Source: Hemibagrus wyckioides (taxonomy: Eukaryota; Chordata; Actinopteri; Siluriformes; Bagridae). Taken from it: 64,000 nt of DNA. The DNA is taken from NCBI RefSeq assembly GCF_019097595.1, contig NC_080732.1:6648854-6712853 (forward strand), given 5' to 3'. The position numbers and the translations under genes were made by a program. The notes below the pieces were generated by a model. It worked only from the letters and a program-made list of their open reading frames with translations, made no database searches and was not told the origin of the DNA. Shown here piece after piece: positions 1 to 10,496 of the stretch. Numbering within the stretch: position 1 is the first letter of the stretch; every line of letters begins with the position of its first letter.

Positions 1-1796
1 CTGACAGTGTGTTGGTTGGTCACAGCAGGGACCTACCACATGTTAGCGCTGTCATTCGGAATACTTTCAGTGAGGAATGCAACATAATGTAGTCCTTCAC
101 AATTTAAAAACAAAAACAGGTTGGGTTAGCCATCAGCTCTATGGTGTAATTATTTCATTTGTTCGCTGCAGGTCTGGAATAGGTCTTTCTTGTCTTTTTC
201 TGACATGACTGGGGGCACTTTCATAGTTGTTATTAAGAAAATGTCTTACTCTGGGTCATTTTTAAGACCTCCACCTCCCCACATGTTCATCAATAAGTAA
301 AATCACAGTCATATTTAAAACAAATGCACTTTGTAAAATTCCAAGGTGAGTGTGAACAGCAATAGAGTTAAATAGAATAGAGTCAACGAATCCAGATTTA
401 TTAAGATCCATAATCTAATATTTGTGCATGTGTGTATTTACTGTATGCGTAATTTGAATCATGTATTAAAATTAACATTTGATTAACATCGATGACAATT
501 TTAACATACTATATTAATAAAGGTTAATCTTACAAACTTAAATACAATCTTAAATAACTTGTTCGTAACTTTGCATGAACCAGGTATCCGTTTTAATTGG
601 AAGAACTTGATGCAAGTTTGAGTTAAAATAAAGCATTATGTAAATGAACATAACATTTATTATCAACCTCTAGCATTGATCTCAATTTAAAAATAGTAAC
701 ATCAGCTAAATTATGTATTGCAGTGTGTTATGTCGTTTTGTGCTAAGTAGCCTTAATGCTATATGGTGTTAGGGTTAGCATTTTCTTGTGTGTGATTATG
801 ATGTATTATGGATGTGCCAGATTCAGGACTTCTTACCAACTCATTTGGAAATGCTGAAGTTTATCATTTTGTATATGATAATTAAGAAAGGAAAGTTGTT
901 AAAAGGGAGCTTTAATGTTCATAAGTTTCTAGGCTATAAGTTGTGTACATCCTGGCTATGATATCTCCAAGCATTTCTTGATGATGGCTAAATGAATAGG
1001 AACTCCTGAACTGCGGTTCAAAGCAGAATGATGCAAATAGAGTGCAGATGGAGGTCTAATTGTTATTCCGTTTTATAGACAAGATTTTAAGGCTTAGTCA
1101 TGGCAGAAAATCAAGAGGGGTTCTAGGTTCTCTTAATAAGCCATGCAAAAAAAAAAAGCTGTGCAATGCTAATTAAAGGTGCCCCAGTTTTTCTTCAGGT
1201 AAAATTCTCTTTTAGTAACTGGGAGAGGGGAAAAACTGGTTTTCTTAATGTTTTGTCCTTTGAATGGGAGTCTTGGCTTATGGTATCCCTCCAAAGACTA
1301 AAGATCTGAAGAGGAGGAGGAGATGATTTGGGGGCAGATCTCTCCATAATTGGACAGATGAAAGACGTTGCTGCTGGTGCGCTCTGCCTTATTAGGCGCT
1401 AACGTGAAAACCAATATTTCAGTTCACGTCAAGGTGCAGTGGGAGAGCGCAGGCTTCCTGCCGAGAGTTTGAGAGCATGGCAGCCATTGTTCTCTGTCTT
1501 TCTCTTCCTGTTTAATTCACAGCCGGAGACCATTCTGTTTTATAGGAATGCATGGTATGGCAGGTAAAACCGTTAGAAGACATAACCCTAAAAAGAGACA
1601 CAAATGTAGGGGAAAATAAAACCTTTCTACCTGTATTTAAGGAATAAGGGAAGATATGACGATGCCTTTTTTAGCATCCGTGATAAAACAGGTTAAGATA
1701 ATTGTATAATGTAGACATGTATTGGTTATATTTGCATACATAATTCATAACGAATCACTTTATTTAATTAAAATAGGAAAAAGACCAAATTAATTT
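1..1796. other. Unique AT-rich sequence, no gene seen
   Basis: No ORF of note, no repeat family I recognise and no RNA gene. A less AT-rich stretch at about 1300-1560 (GC-containing, without simple repeats, with homeodomain-like TAATTG or CTAATT cores close by) is the only part that looks like a possible conserved non-coding element; this is an impression, not a demonstrated property. Confidence 0.5.
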
Positions 1797-1960
1797 GGTC
1801 CTTTTGTCCTTCTTGTCCTGCTCATGAACAGCTGACAAGCTACAGTCAATCTCCAGAGCAGATCATCTGCAATAAAATCTAGTGCTCTGTGTGATGAATC
1901 ATCTGGCAGAGCTGACATAGGATAGTTGCCATCTGGTCAAAATAGTACCATAGGGTGCAG
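1797..1960 (+). repeat. Diverged direct repeat, copy 1
   Basis: This stretch matches 2988-3143 in the same orientation. Shared blocks include 'ctccagagcagatc', 'gccatctggtcaaaatagta' and the terminal 'ccatagggtgc'. Both copies lose similarity right after that last block. I do not recognise the family. The pair could be two insertions of one element, the ends of a decayed LTR-type element, or a local duplication. Confidence 0.7.
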
Positions 1961-2987
1961 ACGGGCACAAGGAATACTCTGCAGGCTTGCCTTCAAAAGC
2001 TGCGAGTTCGGTTGATTGATTTACAGAAGTGAGTTATATGACCTTGGGCAAAAATCCAGGGTTTAACAAGGTCACCTGAAGTTATCTGGGTGGAGTTATT
2101 ACACCTTCTAACTAATCACCAGAGCATACACTATTTTTTGTTATTACAGGAAAGGCAGTTTTCACACACATACATTTCATCCTGGCATCTTGGATAGCCT
2201 CATAAGAGCCAGAGGGAGGTCCCACACCTGGATCTCAGGGAATTGTGACCGATAGAATCATCTTGCTCCTTTCAGAAAGGCTGAAATATGTTTACGAGCC
2301 CCAGGTACCACCCATAGTATTTTGAAGCACTGCAATGGATGCCACATACACGTTTATTGTTGATAGAGATTTTTTGCTGACAGGCAGGCCCTGTGGAAAG
2401 GTTAATATTTTGGAGATTTGCTAATGCACTGGATGCTGTCAATGATGTGCACCTAAGGGCATACAAGACTGGTGTACTTTGGGACCTCGAGTTCAGGAGT
2501 GTTTCCTGAAATGCTAGGTTGTGGTTCTCTGTTGCCAGTTGATTCCAGTGGGCCAGACTCAAGGGCACTGATGTTCAGATCTGTGCCACCACTTCTAGGT
2601 ATGATCACCACTCTCTAAATTATGTCTGCTAAGCTATTGTACAACTCTGGTAGACGAATTGCTCCCAGTCAATATAATCATGGCCGGTCCCGACTGATGA
2701 GATATTGTGCTATCCAACCTTGTGCTGTACTTGGTATATCTAATAACATCTCACAACTGGTAAGTAGTCCCAGGTGAACTGCTCATAATTTCAGCTGCTA
2801 GAAGAATTCATCTGATCCCATTTCCATAAAGCATGTAGACTCATCAAGTTTATGGAGTCTTCCACTGAGCCTGCCATCAACAATACTACCATTCTCCTTG
2901 TTCTCTAAATAAATCTGATTTCTATTTTTATATATCATCTTATGTGACTAATCACTTACAGTTTCAAACAGTAAAATCTATGAATCT
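1961..2987. other. Sequence between the direct repeats, no recognised gene
   Basis: An open frame of 98 codons lies on the minus strand at 2272-2568. Its product has no motif I recognise and no signal peptide or membrane segment. It may be chance or a decayed fragment of a mobile element; I do not call it a gene. The rest shows no RNA gene or simple repeat. Confidence 0.4.
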
Positions 2988-3143
2988 GGTCTGTTTTGTG
3001 CTTCTTTCTCTGATAATAAACAGCTGATACTTTACAGTCAACCTCCAGAGCAGATCGTCTACGATAAATTCTTGTGCTTCATGTGATCTGGCAAAGCTGA
3101 CATTGAATATTTGCCATCTGGTCAAAATAGTACCATAGGGTGC
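2988..3143 (+). repeat. Diverged direct repeat, copy 2
   Basis: Second copy of the repeat at 1797-1960, in the same orientation with several small indels. It ends at the same 'ccatagggtgc' position, after which a SINE-like sequence begins. The shared 3' limit suggests a real element boundary. Confidence 0.7.
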
Positions 3144-3400
3144 GTATCAAGCAGAGGGGCCCGTTGCCAGCCCACACCCATCATAGCTGGCCAAATACAT
3201 TTATCTATAACTCCTCTCCCAGTCCAAAGACAGGCTTTGGCTGTCTTTAAATTGCCTGTAGTGTGTGAATAGGTGTGTGTGTGTGTGTGTCTGTGAGCTT
3301 GTGCCCTATGATGATTTGGCACCCTAGGGTGTTCCCTGACTTGGGCCTTGAGTCCCTTGGGTCAGGGGCACAAGGCTTACCCTGTGCAAGATAATGGACA
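3144..3400 (+). mobile_element. SINE 3' body (5' truncated) with GT repeat
   Basis: The segment with 'ttaaattgcctgtagtgtgtg', a short GT run and the following 'gcaccct...gtccc' region matches the body of the SINE-like copy at 61735-62030, which has the same 'tgtagtgtgtgaataggtgt' block. The tRNA-like head is absent here, so this is a truncated copy. Its start abuts the direct repeat exactly, which may mark an insertion junction. Confidence 0.6.
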
Positions 3401-3479
3401 GATATATCTATCTGGTTAGCCGTAACATTAATCTGTTTGCCAAATATTTTGTAGGTCCCCTTTGTGCTGCTAAAAAGGC

Positions 3480-3728
3480 TCTGACCCATTAAGGCATGTT
3501 CTCCACAAGACTTCTGAAGGTGTCATGTGGTATCTGTCCCGTCCTTTAAGATCTAATATCAGGCTTCCATGGATCAGACTTGCTTGTCCAGTACTTCACA
3601 CGAGATGCTCGACCAGCTAGTGATCTGTGGAACTTGCAGATCAAACCTGCAAACCTTGACCTCTTTGACCTTTTCTTCAAAACATTCCTGAGCAGTTTTT
3701 GTAGTATGGCATGATAAGTATCCAGCTG
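3480..3728 (-). mobile_element. Tc1-like transposase C-terminal fragment (decayed)
   Basis: Read on the minus strand, this encodes a damaged version of the C-terminal part of a Tc1-family transposase. The helix region before the last catalytic residue (TAQECFEE) and the LDKQV block are recognisable, while the Asp-Leu-Asn-Pro catalytic box between them is mutated beyond function. It belongs to the same subfamily as the fragment at 47760-48000, which carries the matching LDKQIRS block. It abuts a solo TIR of a different Tc1 family at 3733. Confidence 0.65.
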
Positions 3729-3730
3729 GG

Positions 3731-3758
3731 TGGGTGAGCGAATACTTTTGGCAATATA

Positions 3759-3763
<5 letters not shown>
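3731..3763 (-). repeat. Solo inverted copy of the Tc1 left TIR
   Basis: The 31 bases at 3733-3763 are the exact reverse complement of the left end of the transposon starting at 3790. The few bases further out also resemble that left end's inner flank with a mismatch or indel, so this is a left-end copy and not a right end. Together the two form a large palindrome around an AT spacer. It is probably the stump of a second copy lost by rearrangement. Confidence 0.85.

Positions 3764-3789
<26 letters not shown>
3764..3789. repeat. (TA)n spacer between two inverted TIRs
   Basis: A pure TA tract separates the solo TIR from the intact element. Tc1/mariner elements insert at TA, so TA repeats are natural targets. 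Every TIR end on this stretch abuts a TA run. Confidence 0.95.
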
Positions 3790-3794
<5 letters not shown>

Positions 3795-5041
3795 TATATT
3801 GCCAAAAGTATTCGCTCACCCATCCAAATAATCAGAATCAGGTGTTCCAATCACTTCCATGGCCACAGGTGTATAAAATCAAGCACCTAGGCATGCAGAC
3901 TGTTTTTACAAACATTTGTGAAAGAATGGGTCGCTCTCAGGAGCTCAGTGAATTCCAGCGTGGAACTGTGATAGGATGCCACCTGTGCAACAAATCCAGT
4001 CGTGAAATTTCCTCGCTCCTAAATATTCCACAGTCAACTGTCAGCTGTATTATAAGAACGTGGAAGTGTTTGGGAACGACAGCAACTCAGCCACGAAGTG
4101 GTAGGCCACGTAAACTGACGGAGCGGGGTCAGTGGATGCTGAGGTGCATAGTGCGAAGAGGTCACCAACTTTCTGCAGAGTCAATCACTACAGACCTCCA
4201 AACTTCATGTGGCCTTCAGATTAGCTCAAGAACAGTGCACAGAGAGCTTCATGGAATGGGTTTCCATGGCCGAGCAGCTGCATCCAAGCCATACATCACC
4301 AAGTGCAATGCAAAGCGTCGGATGCAGTGGTGTAAAGCACGCCGCCACTGGACTCTAGAGCAGTGGAGACGCGTTCTCTGGAGTGACGAATCGCGTTTCT
4401 CCATCTGGCAATCTGATGGACGAGTCTGGGTTTGGCGGTTGCCAGGAGAACGGTACTTGTCTGACTGCATTGTGCCAAGTGTAAAGTTTGGTGGAGGGGG
4501 GATTATGGTGTGGGGTTGTTTTTCAGGAGCTGGGCTTGGCCCCTTAGTTCCAGTGAAAGGAACTCTGAATGTTTCAGCATACCAAGACATTTTGGACAAT
4601 TCCATGCTCCCAACTTTGTGGGAACAGTTTGGAGCTGGCCCCTTCCTCTTCCAACATGACTGTGCACCAGTGCACAAAGCAAGGTCCATAAAGACATGGA
4701 TGACAGAGTCTGGTGTGGAGGAACTTGACTGGCCTGCACAGAGTCCTGACCTCAACCCGATAGAACACTTTTGGGATGAATTAGAGCGGAGACTGAGAGC
4801 CAGGCCTTCTCATCCAACATCAGTGTGTGACCTCACAAATGCGCTTCCGGAAGAATGGTCAAAAATTCCCATAAACACACTCCTAAACCTTGTGGACAGC
4901 CTTCCCAGAAGAGTTGAAGCTGTTATAGCTGCAAAGGGTGGACCGACGTCATATTGAACCCTATGGATTAGGAATGGGGTGTCACTTAATTTCATATGCG
5001 AGTCAAGGCAGGTGAGCGAATACTTTTGGCAATATAGTGTA
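3790..5041 (+). mobile_element. Complete Tc1-like DNA transposon (1.25 kb)
   Basis: The element is bounded by perfect 31-bp terminal inverted repeats (3790-3820 and 5011-5041, starting 'tacactatattgccaaaagt') and flanked by TA repeats on both sides, the target preference of Tc1/mariner elements. It carries one uninterrupted transposase gene. Its length is typical for Tc1. Matching TIRs, a full catalytic triad and an open frame suggest a young copy. Further copies of this family in the window are the solo TIR at 3733 and a truncated fragment at 24678-24939. Whether it is still mobile cannot be told from sequence alone. Confidence 0.93.
3893..4957 (+). CDS. Tc1-like DDE transposase, intact
   Basis: The protein cuts out and reinserts its own element: it binds the TIRs in the nucleus and performs DDE-type strand cleavage and transfer at TA sites. 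From the Met at 3893 it has 354 residues, close to the usual Tc1 length. A second Met at 3926 (343 residues) is equally plausible. The frame is open upstream to 3734, but that part translates the TIR and AT repeat (Tyr-Ile runs) and is not expected to be coding. Numbered from the 3893 Met, the N-terminal third holds two helix-turn-helix-like DNA-binding regions separated by a SGRPRK motif (about residues 69-74). The catalytic triad is D165 (WSDESRFS), D256 (QHDCAPVH) and E291 ([11 protein letters not shown]), a DD34E arrangement. A glycine-rich box ([10 protein letters not shown]) lies near 199-208. No frameshift or internal stop is seen. The stop falls 84 bases before the element's end. I see no obvious polyadenylation signal before the right TIR. 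Confidence 0.93.
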   Translation: MQTVFTNICERMGRSQELSEFQRGTVIGCHLCNKSSREISSLLNIPQSTVSCIIRTWKCLGTTATQPRSGRPRKLTERGQWMLRCIVRRGHQLSAESITTDLQTSCGLQISSRTVHRELHGMGFHGRAAASKPYITKCNAKRRMQWCKARRHWTLEQWRRVLWSDESRFSIWQSDGRVWVWRLPGERYLSDCIVPSVKFGGGGIMVWGCFSGAGLGPLVPVKGTLNVSAYQDILDNSMLPTLWEQFGAGPFLFQHDCAPVHKARSIKTWMTESGVEELDWPAQSPDLNPIEHFWDELERRLRARPSHPTSVCDLTNALPEEWSKIPINTLLNLVDSLPRRVEAVIAAKGGPTSY

Positions 5042-5046
5042 TATAT

Positions 5047-5136
<90 letters not shown>
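5042..5136. repeat. Compound (AT)n tract
   Basis: About 95 bases of AT repeat with two interspersed 'aaat' interruptions, directly after the right TIR. It is probably the insertion target of the transposon, later expanded. Confidence 0.95.
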
Positions 5137-5138
<2 letters not shown>

Positions 5139-5515
5139 GCATTTACTTTTCTCAGGCTCCTGAAGGGCAGAAAAGGTTTTTTCCCTATCTTCAGGAGATC
5201 ACAAGTTCAAATCCTGATGATACTATAGCCATCTGTGGCCCGTAGTCCTGTAGGCAATAATTGGATCTCCTCTATGATTTGAAAAGATGGTGTTACTCGC
5301 TCCACTGTCAATTACAGTGGCACCAGGCAATTGTTGGCAACTATGAACTCATGTATGCGAAAGAGAACAGTTGGCGCTTTTCTCCTAGTGTGTTCAGCTG
5401 CCCTGTGACGTTCTATAAGAGGCACTTTGGGAAGAAAATACAACAGGAGGGCTGCATAAGTCTTGGATGGAGCATGTGTTGACCCTCACCAGTTGGTGGC
5501 TATCAGGAGAACAAG
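5137..5515 (+). mobile_element. tRNA-derived SINE copy
   Basis: It has a pol III B-box-like sequence ('agttcaaatcct') about 70 bases in, followed by a long non-coding body. The layout and several blocks ('gttcagctgccctgtgacgt', 'ccagttggtggct') match a SINE family I recall from fish genomes; that recognition is from memory and unchecked. Open frames inside (5261-5482) are incidental. Confidence 0.6.
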
Positions 5516-6875
5516 CTTGTAGATGAAACATATGCAATGACCAAATTAGATGAATCTGGTATCCTCTCACAGCAAATATGGTCTAATCTCTGGTTCTTCA
5601 TTGTGAAATGAAAGAAGCAACCTTCAAACGTCTTAAATGCCAGATTTCATTTAGGATAAGAGCAACATTTTGCGCATCTTATTTCCTCCATTTTGGATTT
5701 TCTTTACGTACATCATAGTATCAATATATAGTCACACTCCTGTGAGACAGAATTCAAAATAAGAATGGATTGTGCTGAGCTTGGTGCAGGTGCCGTGCCC
5801 TCATTACTGGCCACACATGAGGTGTGTGTGAGGTGCGAGTGTGTCATCATTTCCCACTGGACCGTCAAGTCCTGCTACATCAACCCTTCTTATCACAATG
5901 GTGTGCTGCTTTATTGGTGACGGTGTTTACAGTGTCATCGTATAACATCTCAGAAACAAATGTCAGAGAAGGGAAAGAAAAACACTGAAAGGAAAGATGG
6001 AAGAAATAGAAGAAGCAGAAGAACCACTCGTCTTAATTATGTCAAACCTTGTGAAATGATTTGTATTCTGTTGCTGAGTAATTCGTATTCAGTGCTAACG
6101 GCTTAGATGGAAAGTGCACAGGGAAGTGTGAGTGTATACTGAGAAATAGACGTCTTATTAGATGTTCATGTTCATGTTGAGAGGAATGGGTTTATTTCAC
6201 TTATTTATAATTAAGAAAATCCTGCTCAGTTGTACTGTGTTTAGATCATGAACTCTGTAAATAATATAACCCAAAATTCACATTCATTTATTTAGAGAAT
6301 ATATTAAATATTCTCGTTAAGAGCGTATCATTTATTAAAGCCATACAGTAAGCAGATCAGGCCATGATAGTGTCTGGTTTGGTTGCTCAAAAGGACAGAG
6401 AATTTGGTGTAGAGAGAAAATCCACTAAATACCCACAGATCACAATTTCCCAATCGTACACTTATTTTTAAGGTTTATTTTTGGGATTGTCAAATGAAAA
6501 AAAAAAGAAGCAACTATTATATGCAATCTACATAATAGCAATATACTTGGAGGGTTTGCATAAAAGAATCCCTCCCTGGGAAAAAGTAAATCCTGGATTT
6601 TGCCAAGAACTGTAAGTATTAAATCCGTATTTATTTACTATATGTGCTCAATTATAATAACACAACATTATTACCTTATTAGTAGCTCTGATTTTTCCCA
6701 GACTAATTGCCTTAATTGCTACATTGATAATTGCATTTAATTGGCATATTTATTTTAAAATGGCAGTTTGGCTGTGAGCGTATCTCCAGCCAGGCGTGAT
6801 ATGTGACAGCACTGCGAGTTTGTTGCTGTTTGTTGACCTCTATTCACAGCGTGAGTCCTTTTCTAATATCAGAGC

Positions 6876-6878
<3 letters not shown>
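5516..6878. other. Unique sequence, no gene seen
   Basis: No recognised repeat or coding region. The stretch 6600-6790 is rich in homeodomain-type TAATTG and CAATTA cores without being a simple repeat, so it is a weak candidate for a conserved non-coding element. Confidence 0.45.

Positions 6879-6909
<31 letters not shown>
6879..6909. repeat. (CT)n microsatellite
   Basis: About 15 perfect CT units. Confidence 0.97.
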
Positions 6910-6910
<1 letters not shown>

Positions 6911-7024
6911 ATCCCACATGGTTTGGTTTTCTATTGCTGTGAATCTACTGGCTCGATGAACTCTCATCAGATTAAACCAGCTCTAACTGTCTCTGTTCTC
7001 CCCAACCACCATTCTGCACTTCCT

Positions 7025-7790
7025 GCACAACTAATCATCCATCCATCCATGAATCCATCCAACCCTCTACGTCCTTTTACACATCCACTCATGTATCGAT
7101 CCACAGAATAAGTATTCCTTCACGCATACATGCATGTATTTATCCATGCATTCATCCATCCATCCATACATCCATCCATTTTAATCAATTTACACTATTT
7201 CCATCCATTTATTTATCCCCAGCCACACTCGTCTGTCTGTCCATCCATCTGTCCATCCATCTGTCCATCCATCCATCCATCCATCCATCCATCTATTTTT
7301 AATCAATTTACACTATTTCCATCCATTTATTTATCCCCAGCCACACTCGTCTGTCTGTCCATCCATCTGTCCATCCATTCATCCATCCATCCATCCATCC
7401 CTCCAGCTCCCCAATTAATAATTAATTAATCTAGTCATACTGAAAATCCAAAAAACCAATCCATCCATCCATCCATTCAGCTGCCCAATTAATAATTAAT
7501 TAATCTAGTCATACTGAAAATCCAAAAAACCAATCTATCCATCCATCCATCCATCCATCCATTTTTTATTCAAATTTACTCTATACATAAATCCAGATAT
7601 AATTATTTATCTCCAACCACACTCATCCATCCATCCATCCATCCATTCATGTATTTTTCCCCAACCAGACTCCTTTATCCATCCACCCATCTACCCGTTC
7701 ACCCAGCAAGCTACAAATATATGCGCCTTTTCATTCATTTATCCATGCATTATGCATACATCCACCATCCATCCATCCATCCATTAACCA
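7025..7790. repeat. ATCC-rich satellite block with nested longer repeats
   Basis: Runs of ATCC and related GTCC alternate with unique spacers, and some spacers are themselves duplicated. A unit of about 118 bases carrying 'ttaatcaatttacactattt' occurs at 7181 and 7299. A unit of about 74 bases carrying 'ccaattaataattaattaat' occurs at 7411 and 7485. The open frames through it (Ile-His-Pro-Ser repeats) are artefacts of the 4-base repeat. Confidence 0.95.
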
Positions 7791-9479
7791 GTCACCAAAC
7801 CAACCAGTAATTTCACATCCACAATGGATTGATGATGATATGATGCCTGTGATGGCATTTACATGGCATTCGTAGTGAAATGGATATGTGGACAGGTGAT
7901 GGTGGCCTTTAATTAAGGACATTTACACCACAGCTGATTATGCTGGCTTTTGCTATTTTAGGTGTGTATTTATTCCTCAGATGCCTGTTCACATTAAGTC
8001 CTTAAGCTCTGTTTGATTGGTTCCCTTGACTTTTGAAAAAATCAAAATATGTCAGGCCAATATTTCTCTTGACTCTTTAAATACAGGCATTGATGGATGT
8101 GTATGATTTCGTTTGTTCTTGTTTTGGAGTGTAGAAAAACAGATACGCACTAGGAAACAGAATGTTGAGGGAATCAGGGTGCAATAAAGAAGCACAAATT
8201 AATTTAATATTTCTCAAGATATTTATCATGCTGCCCATGGCTTGCATATTGATTGGAGATAATCAGAATCATACATAAAGAGCACATCCAGCAAGCCTGT
8301 ATGCTTTGATTAACATTTCTATTTCATTAATGCAGTCTTTAGTCTCAACCTTGAGAATTCATTAATAGCCAACCTAGCTATTGATTTGTTTTCAGGATAT
8401 ATATCAAGAGATGTAACATTCAGAAGAAAACTTACATTATTTTGTAATGACCCTCAGAACGAAGGATTTTATTGGCCCCTTTGTCCTGCCAGTGAGAAAA
8501 TAAAAAAAATTAGAGCATACAGGCAGAATAGTATGATGCAACACTTTGACCTGAAGCATAAGGCTGAGCAGATGTCCTGTTATATTTCATAAAATATCAT
8601 TTATGGAATATCTTTATTGGGGCCAATAAGCACAGTGACCTTGTTTCTGCTATTTAGTAGCCATTTTACCACTGTATGAAAGACCAATTTATCATTACTG
8701 TGTTGGAAGGAGAAAAAGAAAAGCAGAATGAGAGAATTTGAGCATGACTTAGTAAGTGTGTATTTAATCGTTCTGGCACTTTGGTTCTGCTACTCTGAGC
8801 AATACAGCTCAAGGCTGTGTGACTTTCAGTGCTGTTCACCACGGCCTGCAGCTTTGCATGACTGTATTCTTGTTCTGTTCAGGCATAAATGACCCATGAT
8901 AAGGTGGAGCAGTAATTAACCTATATTTTCTATAATGGATAAACAGCACCTTGTATAAATACAAACCCGAAACCTTTCCATATTTTATTGACTTTTAACC
9001 TAGGAAAACAACGGGGATTATGAATCCCAATGAGTCCACAAGCATCCAAAGTTACCCCCTTTTTTAAAGTTTCTTCACTCCCAGTCATGTTATAAAGCCA
9101 GTTTCCTGGAACTTCTTCCTCAAAGCATGACTGAATCTAACAATAACTTTCCATATTAGAGCTCATGGCCAGAGAAAGAGTGTGAAAGTAAGTGTTCCCC
9201 ATAGACTTTGCATTGATTTTTTTTGTAGATTTGGAATTTTTTTTGTTGAGATTCTGACAGAATCAAAGGTATTTTTGTGTTCAGCAGAGAACATCTTCTA
9301 TAGGTTTCTTTTATTTTTCCATTTGAAAAAGCCCAAAGTTTTTCTTACCAAGTCCATAATACAATGAGACCTGTTGTATTTTGTACCAGTTGTGAGTATA
9401 TAAATACTTGAACCTTTCAATGAAGTGTCCTATTCATGCACAAGTTTAAATAAAACTGGAAAACCGGGGGAAATAATTG
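7791..9479. other. Unique sequence, no gene seen
   Basis: A 68-codon open frame at 8386-8592 and a 61-codon one at 9182-9367 (both +) have no recognisable domain, and I see no supporting splice or promoter context. I see no repeat family. Confidence 0.45.
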
Positions 9480-9768
9480 TCTTTATTCCTAATTAGGGTC
9501 ACAGGGGCCTGCTGGAGCCTATCCCAGCACACATAGGGCAAAAGGTAAGGGTACACCCTGGACAGGTCGCCAGTCCATCACAGGGCCACATATATAGACA
9601 GACAACCACACTCACTCATATGGGCAATTTAGAATTACCAATCAACTTGATGTACTTGTTTTTGGACTGTGGGAGGAAACTGGAGTACCTGGAGTAAACC
9701 CATGCAGGCACGGGGACCTTCTTGCTGTGAGGCAACAGTGCTAACCACTAAGCCACCATGCTGAATCA
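9480..9768 (-). mobile_element. SINE or LINE-tail dispersed repeat, antisense
   Basis: This is a widespread fish repeat as I remember it. Reading left to right it has 'gtcacaggggcctgctggag', 'ggacaggtcgccagtccatc', 'ggcaatttagaattaccaat', 'ggactgtgggaggaaac' and ends with 'gctaaccactaagccacca', the complement of a tRNA-like A-box region. The element therefore runs on the minus strand with its pol III-like head at 9768. The copies at 37445-37775 (antisense) and 58318-58560 (sense) are related in plan. Confidence 0.7.
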
Positions 9769-10459
9769 TATTTTTTGATATTTTGTGAGTTTCCAAATGA
9801 ACTTTTCAGTCTGTATATTATATATATATTTTTTTTACTTTAACTTGGAATTAGACAGGCTACTGAAAGATTCAAGAATTTAGAATCTAGAATTTCAGAA
9901 AATGTTTTTTTTTTTAAAAGAGCACACATTTACAGCAAATATTTCAATAATTTAAAATCTTTAGATGAATAATCTTTAAATAGTTCACTAGTAGTACATC
10001 AGTGTGTAAATTTCAGCAGCAATGTATAAAAACGAATGTTTCTTTTCTATAGCTGACGTTCATTTCATGTCAGTGGAATTAAAGTGTTGGTCCAATCTCT
10101 ATCTCTTATTTCCACTCCCACCTGTATACACACATCTGCCATCAGGAGGATCCCCAAGCGTGGGAAGTGACTTCAGGCTCTGTTTCCATCAGGATCGCTT
10201 ATATCGATCATCACTTAGATGAGAACAGAAGATAGATTGGGAGATTTTACAATAGATAGTACTGTTGCACTGCAGCAAAATCGAAAGATATTGCTAAGTA
10301 GTGAACACTACAGGATACTCCATGTATAAGTCATGTGTTCCTGTGCATCCTTACCGCTGGCATCAATAAAGCTGTGTGAAGCGGCTCCCTGTGGGTGGAA
10401 GATTCACTGTGAGCTGTCATCAGCTGAACACTTCAAGTGTCAACGTTCTCCAGGCGTCA

Positions 10460-10496
<37 letters not shown>

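Noticed and set aside
1961..2987. Host exon on the minus strand at 2272-2568
   Set aside because: The protein was not recognised, and the flanking direct repeats make a mobile-element scrap or chance frame more likely.
3734..3892. Upstream extension of the transposase frame to 3734
   Set aside because: It translates a solo TIR and the TA repeat (Tyr-Ile runs); the Met at 3893 or 3926 gives the usual family length.
4249..4755. 168-codon minus-strand frame opposite the transposase
   Set aside because: It is a shadow of the real transposase gene in another frame.
8386..8592. Small host gene (68 codons)
   Set aside because: No recognisable domain, no splice or promoter context, length compatible with chance in AT-rich DNA.
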